In this document: piece after piece, positions 1-12,263 of the stretch
Layout of the letters: each line of letters starts with the position of its first letter
Numbering within the stretch: position 1 is the first letter of the stretch
DNA from: Phytophthora sp. 'mugwort'
Taxonomy: Eukaryota > Oomycota > Peronosporomycetes > Peronosporales > Peronosporaceae
NCBI GenBank assembly: GCA_033558025.1
Contig: JAUCEF010000003.1
Span: 3,188,001 to 3,252,000, forward strand
Length of the DNA stretch: 64,000 bases
Direction of reading: 5' to 3'
Position numbers and translations under genes: made by a program
The notes under the pieces: model-generated
What the model was told of the DNA's origin: nothing
Seen by the model: the letters and a program-made list of their open reading frames with translations, nothing else
Databases searched by the model: none

Positions 1-554
1 ACGCATATATACGCCGGCAATATGCACACAAACAAACGCAAACACTCACACGGGCCGCCGCAGCTCTCCAAACCGGACATCCAATACCACCGCACCCTCG
101 GCTTCCTACAGCTTGCTACTGACCTCCTGTGGCTCTCAATGTTCTTCGACGTGCTGTCAGCAAGTGCGACAGAGTTCGAAATGCACGGACACCCTACAGA
201 AATCGCATACAAGACACCACTGAAGTCCCGACGTAACGGACTGGATCGGGTCCGAGCCCGGCCCAATCATTTCGCCGATGCCTCGCCTAGAAACAATGGA
301 TTGTGCCGCCAAGTGTTTGGCAACTCGCCGACTTACCTGCCGACCGTTTATAAGTCGGCGAAGATGAGAGCTCGCAAACCGATCGACAACGATAGGCCCA
401 GTATCGCTGTCTCGATGTTTGTGGCCTTCATGTCTACGAACCGACGGTGGTGACAGCACAAGGAGCTTGTGGGGACGTCTGGGAAGCCGTCCGAAAGCGA
501 GAAGAAGCGGTACGCGAGTGATAAGCGCTGCAGCGGTCGTTTGTGCGCAGCAGC

Positions 555-558
555 AAAA
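555..558 (-). terminator. RNA polymerase III T4 terminator of tRNA copy 1
   Basis: On the minus strand the tRNA's last base (discriminator A) is followed at once by TTTT and then GCTGCTGC. Four T residues are a sufficient pol III terminator. The same TTTT follows all 62 copies, including the broken ones, so only the first is listed. Confidence 0.75.
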
Positions 559-640
559 TGTCAGCTGTGGGATTTGAACCCACGCGTTCGAAAACATTAC
601 GACCTGAACGTAACCCCTTAGACCACTCGGGCAAACTGAC
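559..640 (-). tRNA. tRNA-Leu(CAG), array copy 1
   Basis: The 82-nt minus-strand sequence folds as a class II tRNA. The acceptor is GTCAGTT with AGCTGAC (one U-G pair) and discriminator A. The D stem is CCC with GGG, the anticodon stem TTACG with CGTAA is perfect, and loop TTCAGGT gives anticodon CAG (leucine). The variable arm is TGTT and AACG closed by a TTCG tetraloop. The T stem GTGGG with CCCAC encloses TTCAAAT. No intron is present. The B box (GGTTCAAATCC) is canonical. The A box reads TGCCCGAGTGG, with C10 in place of the usual G10, compensated by G25. A TATATA motif lies about 90 bp upstream, too far to be a standard pol III TATA box. Spacer to the next copy: one CGCATGCACA unit. Confidence 0.95.
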
Positions 641-1281
641 GGGTTACAAACCACGAAAACGACAGACCTCATATTCGCATTTGCAGCGCACGCAACAAGA
701 AAACACACCGCGCATGCACACGCACGCATATATACGCCGGCAATATGAACACAAACAAACGCAAACACTCACACGGGCCGCCGCAGCTCTCCAAACCGGA
801 CATCCAATACCACCGCACCCTCGGCTTCCTACAGCTTGCTACTGACCTCCTGTGGCTCTCAATGTTCTTCGACGTGCTGTCAGCAAGTGCGACAGAGTTC
901 GAAATGCACGGACACCCTACAGAAATCGCATACAAGACACCACTGAAGTCCCGACGTAACGGACTGGATCGGGTCCGAGCCCGGCCCAATCATTTCGCCG
1001 ATGCCTCGCCTAGAAACAATGGATTGTGCCGCCAAGTGTTTGGCAACTCGCCGACTTACCTGCCGACCGTTTATAAGTCGGCGAAGATGAGAGCTCGCAA
1101 ACCGATCGACAACGATAGGCCCAGTATCGCTGTCTCGATGTTTGTGGCCTTCATGTCTACGAACCGACGGTGGTGACAGCACAAGGAGCTTGTGGGGACG
1201 TCTGGGAAGCCGTCCGAAAGCGAGAAGAAGCGGTACGCGAGTGATAAGCGCTGCAGCGGTCGTTTGTGCGCAGCAGCAAAA
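641..1281. other. Representative unit spacer (between tRNA copies 1 and 2)
   Basis: The spacer is about 641 bp in the shortest form. Reading from the tRNA 5' end it holds an A-rich stretch, the alternating pyrimidine-purine tract (709-736), and then unique sequence with no second RNA gene, 5S rRNA or snRNA that I can recognise. Open frames of 100 to 280 codons exist on both strands of every unit, overlapping each other and the tRNA. Their conservation follows from the homogenised DNA and gives no evidence of coding. A short inverted repeat, CCGAC with GTCGG around a 9-nt loop, lies near 1063-1081. Confidence 0.7.
709..736. repeat. 10-bp VNTR in a strict alternating pyrimidine-purine tract (one-copy form)
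   Basis: From 709 to 736 every base alternates pyrimidine then purine (CG, CA, TG and TA steps). The tract contains the 10-bp motif CGCATGCACA once and ends in ATATATACG. Such a tract is present in every spacer; it is 28, 38 or 48 bp long depending on whether the motif occurs one, two or three times. It starts 69 bp upstream of the tRNA 5' end. Sequences of this kind are the classical substrate for left-handed Z-DNA; whether that forms here is inference. Confidence 0.9.
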
Positions 1282-1363
1282 TGTCAGCTGTGGGATTTGA
1301 ACCCACGCGTTCGAAAACATTACGACCTGAACGTAACCCCTTAGACCACTCGGGCAAACTGAC
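1282..1363 (-). tRNA. tRNA-Leu(CAG), array copy 2
   Basis: Same sequence as copy 1. The following spacer has one 10-bp unit and a T-to-C variant (GCTGCCTCG, near 1856). Confidence 0.93.
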
Positions 1364-2004
1364 GGGTTACAAACCACGAAAACGACAGACCTCATATTCG
1401 CATTTGCAGCGCACGCAACAAGAAAACACACCGCGCATGCACACGCACGCATATATACGCCGGCAATATGAACACAAACAAACGCAAACACTCACACGGG
1501 CCGCCGCAGCTCTCCAAACCGGACATCCAATACCACCGCACCCTCGGCTTCCTACAGCTTGCTACTGACCTCCTGTGGCTCTCAATGTTCTTCGACGTGC
1601 TGTCAGCAAGTGCGACAGAGTTCGAAATGCACGGACACCCTACAGAAATCGCATACAAGACACCACTGAAGTCCCGACGTAACGGACTGGATCGGGTCCG
1701 AGCCCGGCCCAATCATTTCGCCGATGCCTCGCCTAGAAACAATGGATTGTGCCGCCAAGTGTTTGGCAACTCGCCGACTTACCTGCCGACCGTTTATAAG
1801 TCGGCGAAGATGAGAGCTCGCAAACCGATCGACAACGATAGGCCCAGTATCGCTGCCTCGATGTTTGTGGCCTTCATGTCTACGAACCGACGGTGGTGAC
1901 AGCACAAGGAGCTTGTGGGGACGTCTGGGAAGCCGTCCGAAAGCGAGAAGAAGCGGTACGCGAGTGATAAGCGCTGCAGCGGTCGTTTGTGCGCAGCAGC
2001 AAAA

Positions 2005-2086
2005 TGTCAGCTGTGGGATTTGAACCCACGCGTTCGAAAACATTACGACCTGAACGTAACCCCTTAGACCACTCGGGCAAACTGAC
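2005..2086 (-). tRNA. tRNA-Leu(CAG), array copy 3
   Basis: Same sequence as copy 1. Following spacer: two 10-bp units, AAAA shortened to AAA near 2103, and the GCTGCCTCG variant. Confidence 0.93.
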
Positions 2087-2736
2087 GGGTTACAAACCAC
2101 GAAACGACAGACCTCATATTCGCATTTGCAGCGCACGCAACAAGAAAACACACCGCGCATGCACACGCATGCACACGCACGCATATATACGCCGGCAATA
2201 TGAACACAAACAAACGCAAACACTCACACGGGCCGCCGCAGCTCTCCAAACCGGACATCCAATACCACCGCACCCTCGGCTTCCTACAGCTTGCTACTGA
2301 CCTCCTGTGGCTCTCAATGTTCTTCGACGTGCTGTCAGCAAGTGCGACAGAGTTCGAAATGCACGGACACCCTACAGAAATCGCATACAAGACACCACTG
2401 AAGTCCCGACGTAACGGACTGGATCGGGTCCGAGCCCGGCCCAATCATTTCGCCGATGCCTCGCCTAGAAACAATGGATTGTGCCGCCAAGTGTTTGGCA
2501 ACTCGCCGACTTACCTGCCGACCGTTTATAAGTCGGCGAAGATGAGAGCTCGCAAACCGATCGACAACGATAGGCCCAGTATCGCTGCCTCGATGTTTGT
2601 GGCCTTCATGTCTACGAACCGACGGTGGTGACAGCACAAGGAGCTTGTGGGGACGTCTGGGAAGCCGTCCGAAAGCGAGAAGAAGCGGTACGCGAGTGAT
2701 AAGCGCTGCAGCGGTCGTTTGTGCGCAGCAGCAAAA

Positions 2737-2818
2737 TGTCAGCTGTGGGATTTGAACCCACGCGTTCGAAAACATTACGACCTGAACGTAACCCCTTAGA
2801 CCACTCGGGCAAACTGAC
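2737..2818 (-). tRNA. tRNA-Leu(CAG), array copy 4
   Basis: Same sequence as copy 1. Following spacer: one 10-bp unit and the ATGCACACA variant (A to C) near 2926. Confidence 0.93.
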
Positions 2819-3459
2819 GGGTTACAAACCACGAAAACGACAGACCTCATATTCGCATTTGCAGCGCACGCAACAAGAAAACACACCGCGCATGCACACG
2901 CACGCATATATACGCCGGCAATATGCACACAAACAAACGCAAACACTCACACGGGCCGCCGCAGCTCTCCAAACCGGACATCCAATACCACCGCACCCTC
3001 GGCTTCCTACAGCTTGCTACTGACCTCCTGTGGCTCTCAATGTTCTTCGACGTGCTGTCAGCAAGTGCGACAGAGTTCGAAATGCACGGACACCCTACAG
3101 AAATCGCATACAAGACACCACTGAAGTCCCGACGTAACGGACTGGATCGGGTCCGAGCCCGGCCCAATCATTTCGCCGATGCCTCGCCTAGAAACAATGG
3201 ATTGTGCCGCCAAGTGTTTGGCAACTCGCCGACTTACCTGCCGACCGTTTATAAGTCGGCGAAGATGAGAGCTCGCAAACCGATCGACAACGATAGGCCC
3301 AGTATCGCTGTCTCGATGTTTGTGGCCTTCATGTCTACGAACCGACGGTGGTGACAGCACAAGGAGCTTGTGGGGACGTCTGGGAAGCCGTCCGAAAGCG
3401 AGAAGAAGCGGTACGCGAGTGATAAGCGCTGCAGCGGTCGTTTGTGCGCAGCAGCAAAA

Positions 3460-3541
3460 TGTCAGCTGTGGGATTTGAACCCACGCGTTCGAAAACATTA
3501 CGACCTGAACGTAACCCCTTAGACCACTCGGGCAAACTGAC
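3460..3541 (-). tRNA. tRNA-Leu(CAG), array copy 5
   Basis: Same sequence as copy 1. Following spacer: one 10-bp unit. Confidence 0.93.
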
Positions 3542-4182
3542 GGGTTACAAACCACGAAAACGACAGACCTCATATTCGCATTTGCAGCGCACGCAACAAG
3601 AAAACACACCGCGCATGCACACGCACGCATATATACGCCGGCAATATGAACACAAACAAACGCAAACACTCACACGGGCCGCCGCAGCTCTCCAAACCGG
3701 ACATCCAATACCACCGCACCCTCGGCTTCCTACAGCTTGCTACTGACCTCCTGTGGCTCTCAATGTTCTTCGACGTGCTGTCAGCAAGTGCGACAGAGTT
3801 CGAAATGCACGGACACCCTACAGAAATCGCATACAAGACACCACTGAAGTCCCGACGTAACGGACTGGATCGGGTCCGAGCCCGGCCCAATCATTTCGCC
3901 GATGCCTCGCCTAGAAACAATGGATTGTGCCGCCAAGTGTTTGGCAACTCGCCGACTTACCTGCCGACCGTTTATAAGTCGGCGAAGATGAGAGCTCGCA
4001 AACCGATCGACAACGATAGGCCCAGTATCGCTGTCTCGATGTTTGTGGCCTTCATGTCTACGAACCGACGGTGGTGACAGCACAAGGAGCTTGTGGGGAC
4101 GTCTGGGAAGCCGTCCGAAAGCGAGAAGAAGCGGTACGCGAGTGATAAGCGCTGCAGCGGTCGTTTGTGCGCAGCAGCAAAA

Positions 4183-4264
4183 TGTCAGCTGTGGGATTTG
4201 AACCCACGCGTTCGAAAACATTACGACCTGAACGTAACCCCTTAGACCACTCGGGCAAACTGAC
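4183..4264 (-). tRNA. tRNA-Leu(CAG), array copy 6
   Basis: Same sequence as copy 1. Following spacer: one 10-bp unit. Confidence 0.93.
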
Positions 4265-4905
4265 GGGTTACAAACCACGAAAACGACAGACCTCATATTC
4301 GCATTTGCAGCGCACGCAACAAGAAAACACACCGCGCATGCACACGCACGCATATATACGCCGGCAATATGAACACAAACAAACGCAAACACTCACACGG
4401 GCCGCCGCAGCTCTCCAAACCGGACATCCAATACCACCGCACCCTCGGCTTCCTACAGCTTGCTACTGACCTCCTGTGGCTCTCAATGTTCTTCGACGTG
4501 CTGTCAGCAAGTGCGACAGAGTTCGAAATGCACGGACACCCTACAGAAATCGCATACAAGACACCACTGAAGTCCCGACGTAACGGACTGGATCGGGTCC
4601 GAGCCCGGCCCAATCATTTCGCCGATGCCTCGCCTAGAAACAATGGATTGTGCCGCCAAGTGTTTGGCAACTCGCCGACTTACCTGCCGACCGTTTATAA
4701 GTCGGCGAAGATGAGAGCTCGCAAACCGATCGACAACGATAGGCCCAGTATCGCTGTCTCGATGTTTGTGGCCTTCATGTCTACGAACCGACGGTGGTGA
4801 CAGCACAAGGAGCTTGTGGGGACGTCTGGGAAGCCGTCCGAAAGCGAGAAGAAGCGGTACGCGAGTGATAAGCGCTGCAGCGGTCGTTTGTGCGCAGCAG
4901 CAAAA

Positions 4906-4987
4906 TGTCAGCTGTGGGATTTGAACCCACGCGTTCGAAAACATTACGACCTGAACGTAACCCCTTAGACCACTCGGGCAAACTGAC
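4906..4987 (-). tRNA. tRNA-Leu(CAG), array copy 7
   Basis: Same sequence as copy 1. Following spacer: three 10-bp units, the first long allele in the window. Confidence 0.93.
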
Positions 4988-5055
4988 GGGTTACAAACCA
5001 CGAAAACGACAGACCTCATATTCGCATTTGCAGCGCACGCAACAAGAAAACACAC

Positions 5056-5103
5056 CGCGCATGCACACGCATGCACACGCATGCACACGCACGCATATAT
5101 ACG
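5056..5103. repeat. 10-bp VNTR, three-copy form (48-bp alternating tract)
   Basis: Example of the long allele, after tRNA copy 7. Three CGCATGCACA units make a 48-bp unbroken pyrimidine-purine alternation. The long allele dominates the right part of the array. Confidence 0.9.
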
Positions 5104-5648
5104 CCGGCAATATGAACACAAACAAACGCAAACACTCACACGGGCCGCCGCAGCTCTCCAAACCGGACATCCAATACCACCGCACCCTCGGCTTCCTACA
5201 GCTTGCTACTGACCTCCTGTGGCTCTCAATGTTCTTCGACGTGCTGTCAGCAAGTGCGACAGAGTTCGAAATGCACGGACACCCTACAGAAATCGCATAC
5301 AAGACACCACTGAAGTCCCGACGTAACGGACTGGATCGGGTCCGAGCCCGGCCCAATCATTTCGCCGATGCCTCGCCTAGAAACAATGGATTGTGCCGCC
5401 AAGTGTTTGGCAACTCGCCGACTTACCTGCCGACCGTTTATAAGTCGGCGAAGATGAGAGCTCGCAAACCGATCGACAACGATAGGCCCAGTATCGCTGT
5501 CTCGATGTTTGTGGCCTTCATGTCTACGAACCGACGGTGGTGACAGCACAAGGAGCTTGTGGGGACGTCTGGGAAGCCGTCCGAAAGCGAGAAGAAGCGG
5601 TACGCGAGTGATAAGCGCTGCAGCGGTCGTTTGTGCGCAGCAGCAAAA

Positions 5649-5730
5649 TGTCAGCTGTGGGATTTGAACCCACGCGTTCGAAAACATTACGACCTGAACG
5701 TAACCCCTTAGACCACTCGGGCAAACTGAC
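5649..5730 (-). tRNA. tRNA-Leu(CAG), array copy 8
   Basis: Same sequence as copy 1. Following spacer: three 10-bp units. Confidence 0.93.
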
Positions 5731-6391
5731 GGGTTACAAACCACGAAAACGACAGACCTCATATTCGCATTTGCAGCGCACGCAACAAGAAAACACACCG
5801 CGCATGCACACGCATGCACACGCATGCACACGCACGCATATATACGCCGGCAATATGAACACAAACAAACGCAAACACTCACACGGGCCGCCGCAGCTCT
5901 CCAAACCGGACATCCAATACCACCGCACCCTCGGCTTCCTACAGCTTGCTACTGACCTCCTGTGGCTCTCAATGTTCTTCGACGTGCTGTCAGCAAGTGC
6001 GACAGAGTTCGAAATGCACGGACACCCTACAGAAATCGCATACAAGACACCACTGAAGTCCCGACGTAACGGACTGGATCGGGTCCGAGCCCGGCCCAAT
6101 CATTTCGCCGATGCCTCGCCTAGAAACAATGGATTGTGCCGCCAAGTGTTTGGCAACTCGCCGACTTACCTGCCGACCGTTTATAAGTCGGCGAAGATGA
6201 GAGCTCGCAAACCGATCGACAACGATAGGCCCAGTATCGCTGTCTCGATGTTTGTGGCCTTCATGTCTACGAACCGACGGTGGTGACAGCACAAGGAGCT
6301 TGTGGGGACGTCTGGGAAGCCGTCCGAAAGCGAGAAGAAGCGGTACGCGAGTGATAAGCGCTGCAGCGGTCGTTTGTGCGCAGCAGCAAAA

Positions 6392-6473
6392 TGTCAGCTG
6401 TGGGATTTGAACCCACGCGTTCGAAAACATTACGACCTGAACGTAACCCCTTAGACCACTCGGGCAAACTGAC
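6392..6473 (-). tRNA. tRNA-Leu(CAG), array copy 9
   Basis: Same sequence as copy 1. Following spacer: one 10-bp unit. Confidence 0.93.
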
Positions 6474-7114
6474 GGGTTACAAACCACGAAAACGACAGAC
6501 CTCATATTCGCATTTGCAGCGCACGCAACAAGAAAACACACCGCGCATGCACACGCACGCATATATACGCCGGCAATATGAACACAAACAAACGCAAACA
6601 CTCACACGGGCCGCCGCAGCTCTCCAAACCGGACATCCAATACCACCGCACCCTCGGCTTCCTACAGCTTGCTACTGACCTCCTGTGGCTCTCAATGTTC
6701 TTCGACGTGCTGTCAGCAAGTGCGACAGAGTTCGAAATGCACGGACACCCTACAGAAATCGCATACAAGACACCACTGAAGTCCCGACGTAACGGACTGG
6801 ATCGGGTCCGAGCCCGGCCCAATCATTTCGCCGATGCCTCGCCTAGAAACAATGGATTGTGCCGCCAAGTGTTTGGCAACTCGCCGACTTACCTGCCGAC
6901 CGTTTATAAGTCGGCGAAGATGAGAGCTCGCAAACCGATCGACAACGATAGGCCCAGTATCGCTGTCTCGATGTTTGTGGCCTTCATGTCTACGAACCGA
7001 CGGTGGTGACAGCACAAGGAGCTTGTGGGGACGTCTGGGAAGCCGTCCGAAAGCGAGAAGAAGCGGTACGCGAGTGATAAGCGCTGCAGCGGTCGTTTGT
7101 GCGCAGCAGCAAAA

Positions 7115-7196
7115 TGTCAGCTGTGGGATTTGAACCCACGCGTTCGAAAACATTACGACCTGAACGTAACCCCTTAGACCACTCGGGCAAACTGAC
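7115..7196 (-). tRNA. tRNA-Leu(CAG), array copy 10
   Basis: Same sequence as copy 1. Following spacer: one 10-bp unit with the ATGCACACA variant. Confidence 0.93.
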
Positions 7197-7837
7197 GGGT
7201 TACAAACCACGAAAACGACAGACCTCATATTCGCATTTGCAGCGCACGCAACAAGAAAACACACCGCGCATGCACACGCACGCATATATACGCCGGCAAT
7301 ATGCACACAAACAAACGCAAACACTCACACGGGCCGCCGCAGCTCTCCAAACCGGACATCCAATACCACCGCACCCTCGGCTTCCTACAGCTTGCTACTG
7401 ACCTCCTGTGGCTCTCAATGTTCTTCGACGTGCTGTCAGCAAGTGCGACAGAGTTCGAAATGCACGGACACCCTACAGAAATCGCATACAAGACACCACT
7501 GAAGTCCCGACGTAACGGACTGGATCGGGTCCGAGCCCGGCCCAATCATTTCGCCGATGCCTCGCCTAGAAACAATGGATTGTGCCGCCAAGTGTTTGGC
7601 AACTCGCCGACTTACCTGCCGACCGTTTATAAGTCGGCGAAGATGAGAGCTCGCAAACCGATCGACAACGATAGGCCCAGTATCGCTGTCTCGATGTTTG
7701 TGGCCTTCATGTCTACGAACCGACGGTGGTGACAGCACAAGGAGCTTGTGGGGACGTCTGGGAAGCCGTCCGAAAGCGAGAAGAAGCGGTACGCGAGTGA
7801 TAAGCGCTGCAGCGGTCGTTTGTGCGCAGCAGCAAAA

Positions 7838-7919
7838 TGTCAGCTGTGGGATTTGAACCCACGCGTTCGAAAACATTACGACCTGAACGTAACCCCTTAG
7901 ACCACTCGGGCAAACTGAC
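7838..7919 (-). tRNA. tRNA-Leu(CAG), array copy 11
   Basis: Same sequence as copy 1. Following spacer: three 10-bp units. Confidence 0.93.
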
Positions 7920-8580
7920 GGGTTACAAACCACGAAAACGACAGACCTCATATTCGCATTTGCAGCGCACGCAACAAGAAAACACACCGCGCATGCACAC
8001 GCATGCACACGCATGCACACGCACGCATATATACGCCGGCAATATGAACACAAACAAACGCAAACACTCACACGGGCCGCCGCAGCTCTCCAAACCGGAC
8101 ATCCAATACCACCGCACCCTCGGCTTCCTACAGCTTGCTACTGACCTCCTGTGGCTCTCAATGTTCTTCGACGTGCTGTCAGCAAGTGCGACAGAGTTCG
8201 AAATGCACGGACACCCTACAGAAATCGCATACAAGACACCACTGAAGTCCCGACGTAACGGACTGGATCGGGTCCGAGCCCGGCCCAATCATTTCGCCGA
8301 TGCCTCGCCTAGAAACAATGGATTGTGCCGCCAAGTGTTTGGCAACTCGCCGACTTACCTGCCGACCGTTTATAAGTCGGCGAAGATGAGAGCTCGCAAA
8401 CCGATCGACAACGATAGGCCCAGTATCGCTGTCTCGATGTTTGTGGCCTTCATGTCTACGAACCGACGGTGGTGACAGCACAAGGAGCTTGTGGGGACGT
8501 CTGGGAAGCCGTCCGAAAGCGAGAAGAAGCGGTACGCGAGTGATAAGCGCTGCAGCGGTCGTTTGTGCGCAGCAGCAAAA

Positions 8581-8662
8581 TGTCAGCTGTGGGATTTGAA
8601 CCCACGCGTTCGAAAACATTACGACCTGAACGTAACCCCTTAGACCACTCGGGCAAACTGAC
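8581..8662 (-). tRNA. tRNA-Leu(CAG), array copy 12
   Basis: Same sequence as copy 1. Following spacer: one 10-bp unit carrying a C-to-T change (GCATGCATACG, near 8741) that still keeps the pyrimidine-purine alternation. Confidence 0.93.
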
Positions 8663-9303
8663 GGGTTACAAACCACGAAAACGACAGACCTCATATTCGC
8701 ATTTGCAGCGCACGCAACAAGAAAACACACCGCGCATGCATACGCACGCATATATACGCCGGCAATATGAACACAAACAAACGCAAACACTCACACGGGC
8801 CGCCGCAGCTCTCCAAACCGGACATCCAATACCACCGCACCCTCGGCTTCCTACAGCTTGCTACTGACCTCCTGTGGCTCTCAATGTTCTTCGACGTGCT
8901 GTCAGCAAGTGCGACAGAGTTCGAAATGCACGGACACCCTACAGAAATCGCATACAAGACACCACTGAAGTCCCGACGTAACGGACTGGATCGGGTCCGA
9001 GCCCGGCCCAATCATTTCGCCGATGCCTCGCCTAGAAACAATGGATTGTGCCGCCAAGTGTTTGGCAACTCGCCGACTTACCTGCCGACCGTTTATAAGT
9101 CGGCGAAGATGAGAGCTCGCAAACCGATCGACAACGATAGGCCCAGTATCGCTGTCTCGATGTTTGTGGCCTTCATGTCTACGAACCGACGGTGGTGACA
9201 GCACAAGGAGCTTGTGGGGACGTCTGGGAAGCCGTCCGAAAGCGAGAAGAAGCGGTACGCGAGTGATAAGCGCTGCAGCGGTCGTTTGTGCGCAGCAGCA
9301 AAA

Positions 9304-9385
9304 TGTCAGCTGTGGGATTTGAACCCACGCGTTCGAAAACATTACGACCTGAACGTAACCCCTTAGACCACTCGGGCAAACTGAC
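9304..9385 (-). tRNA. tRNA-Leu(CAG), array copy 13
   Basis: Same sequence as copy 1. Following spacer: two 10-bp units with AAAA shortened to AAA. Confidence 0.93.
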
Positions 9386-10035
9386 GGGTTACAAACCACG
9401 AAACGACAGACCTCATATTCGCATTTGCAGCGCACGCAACAAGAAAACACACCGCGCATGCACACGCATGCACACGCACGCATATATACGCCGGCAATAT
9501 GAACACAAACAAACGCAAACACTCACACGGGCCGCCGCAGCTCTCCAAACCGGACATCCAATACCACCGCACCCTCGGCTTCCTACAGCTTGCTACTGAC
9601 CTCCTGTGGCTCTCAATGTTCTTCGACGTGCTGTCAGCAAGTGCGACAGAGTTCGAAATGCACGGACACCCTACAGAAATCGCATACAAGACACCACTGA
9701 AGTCCCGACGTAACGGACTGGATCGGGTCCGAGCCCGGCCCAATCATTTCGCCGATGCCTCGCCTAGAAACAATGGATTGTGCCGCCAAGTGTTTGGCAA
9801 CTCGCCGACTTACCTGCCGACCGTTTATAAGTCGGCGAAGATGAGAGCTCGCAAACCGATCGACAACGATAGGCCCAGTATCGCTGTCTCGATGTTTGTG
9901 GCCTTCATGTCTACGAACCGACGGTGGTGACAGCACAAGGAGCTTGTGGGGACGTCTGGGAAGCCGTCCGAAAGCGAGAAGAAGCGGTACGCGAGTGATA
10001 AGCGCTGCAGCGGTCGTTTGTGCGCAGCAGCAAAA

Positions 10036-10117
10036 TGTCAGCTGTGGGATTTGAACCCACGCGTTCGAAAACATTACGACCTGAACGTAACCCCTTAGAC
10101 CACTCGGGCAAACTGAC
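10036..10117 (-). tRNA. tRNA-Leu(CAG), array copy 14
   Basis: Same sequence as copy 1. Following spacer: three 10-bp units and a unique 1-bp T loss (CATATCGC, near 10150). A C-to-T change lies at about 10753. Confidence 0.93.
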
Positions 10118-10777
10118 GGGTTACAAACCACGAAAACGACAGACCTCATATCGCATTTGCAGCGCACGCAACAAGAAAACACACCGCGCATGCACACGCA
10201 TGCACACGCATGCACACGCACGCATATATACGCCGGCAATATGAACACAAACAAACGCAAACACTCACACGGGCCGCCGCAGCTCTCCAAACCGGACATC
10301 CAATACCACCGCACCCTCGGCTTCCTACAGCTTGCTACTGACCTCCTGTGGCTCTCAATGTTCTTCGACGTGCTGTCAGCAAGTGCGACAGAGTTCGAAA
10401 TGCACGGACACCCTACAGAAATCGCATACAAGACACCACTGAAGTCCCGACGTAACGGACTGGATCGGGTCCGAGCCCGGCCCAATCATTTCGCCGATGC
10501 CTCGCCTAGAAACAATGGATTGTGCCGCCAAGTGTTTGGCAACTCGCCGACTTACCTGCCGACCGTTTATAAGTCGGCGAAGATGAGAGCTCGCAAACCG
10601 ATCGACAACGATAGGCCCAGTATCGCTGTCTCGATGTTTGTGGCCTTCATGTCTACGAACCGACGGTGGTGACAGCACAAGGAGCTTGTGGGGACGTCTG
10701 GGAAGCCGTCCGAAAGCGAGAAGAAGCGGTACGCGAGTGATAAGCGCTGCAGTGGTCGTTTGTGCGCAGCAGCAAAA

Positions 10778-10859
10778 TGTCAGCTGTGGGATTTGAACCC
10801 ACGCGTTCGAAAACATTACGACCTGAACGTAACCCCTTAGACCACTCGGGCAAACTGAC
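10778..10859 (-). tRNA. tRNA-Leu(CAG), array copy 15
   Basis: Same sequence as copy 1. Following spacer: three 10-bp units. Confidence 0.93.
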
Positions 10860-11520
10860 GGGTTACAAACCACGAAAACGACAGACCTCATATTCGCATT
10901 TGCAGCGCACGCAACAAGAAAACACACCGCGCATGCACACGCATGCACACGCATGCACACGCACGCATATATACGCCGGCAATATGAACACAAACAAACG
11001 CAAACACTCACACGGGCCGCCGCAGCTCTCCAAACCGGACATCCAATACCACCGCACCCTCGGCTTCCTACAGCTTGCTACTGACCTCCTGTGGCTCTCA
11101 ATGTTCTTCGACGTGCTGTCAGCAAGTGCGACAGAGTTCGAAATGCACGGACACCCTACAGAAATCGCATACAAGACACCACTGAAGTCCCGACGTAACG
11201 GACTGGATCGGGTCCGAGCCCGGCCCAATCATTTCGCCGATGCCTCGCCTAGAAACAATGGATTGTGCCGCCAAGTGTTTGGCAACTCGCCGACTTACCT
11301 GCCGACCGTTTATAAGTCGGCGAAGATGAGAGCTCGCAAACCGATCGACAACGATAGGCCCAGTATCGCTGTCTCGATGTTTGTGGCCTTCATGTCTACG
11401 AACCGACGGTGGTGACAGCACAAGGAGCTTGTGGGGACGTCTGGGAAGCCGTCCGAAAGCGAGAAGAAGCGGTACGCGAGTGATAAGCGCTGCAGCGGTC
11501 GTTTGTGCGCAGCAGCAAAA

Positions 11521-11602
11521 TGTCAGCTGTGGGATTTGAACCCACGCGTTCGAAAACATTACGACCTGAACGTAACCCCTTAGACCACTCGGGCAAACTG
11601 AC
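11521..11602 (-). tRNA. tRNA-Leu(CAG), array copy 16
   Basis: Same sequence as copy 1. Following spacer: three 10-bp units. Confidence 0.93.
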
Positions 11603-12263
11603 GGGTTACAAACCACGAAAACGACAGACCTCATATTCGCATTTGCAGCGCACGCAACAAGAAAACACACCGCGCATGCACACGCATGCACACGCATGCA
11701 CACGCACGCATATATACGCCGGCAATATGAACACAAACAAACGCAAACACTCACACGGGCCGCCGCAGCTCTCCAAACCGGACATCCAATACCACCGCAC
11801 CCTCGGCTTCCTACAGCTTGCTACTGACCTCCTGTGGCTCTCAATGTTCTTCGACGTGCTGTCAGCAAGTGCGACAGAGTTCGAAATGCACGGACACCCT
11901 ACAGAAATCGCATACAAGACACCACTGAAGTCCCGACGTAACGGACTGGATCGGGTCCGAGCCCGGCCCAATCATTTCGCCGATGCCTCGCCTAGAAACA
12001 ATGGATTGTGCCGCCAAGTGTTTGGCAACTCGCCGACTTACCTGCCGACCGTTTATAAGTCGGCGAAGATGAGAGCTCGCAAACCGATCGACAACGATAG
12101 GCCCAGTATCGCTGTCTCGATGTTTGTGGCCTTCATGTCTACGAACCGACGGTGGTGACAGCACAAGGAGCTTGTGGGGACGTCTGGGAAGCCGTCCGAA
12201 AGCGAGAAGAAGCGGTACGCGAGTGATAAGCGCTGCAGCGGTCGTTTGTGCGCAGCAGCAAAA

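Noticed and set aside
22..453. A 143-codon plus-strand open frame repeated in every unit, and longer frames (up to 283 codons) on the opposite strand
   Set aside because: Several frames are open at once on both strands, some run through the tRNA, and their lengths change with the 10-bp repeat. Near-identical DNA copies cannot show coding selection, and no domain is recognisable.
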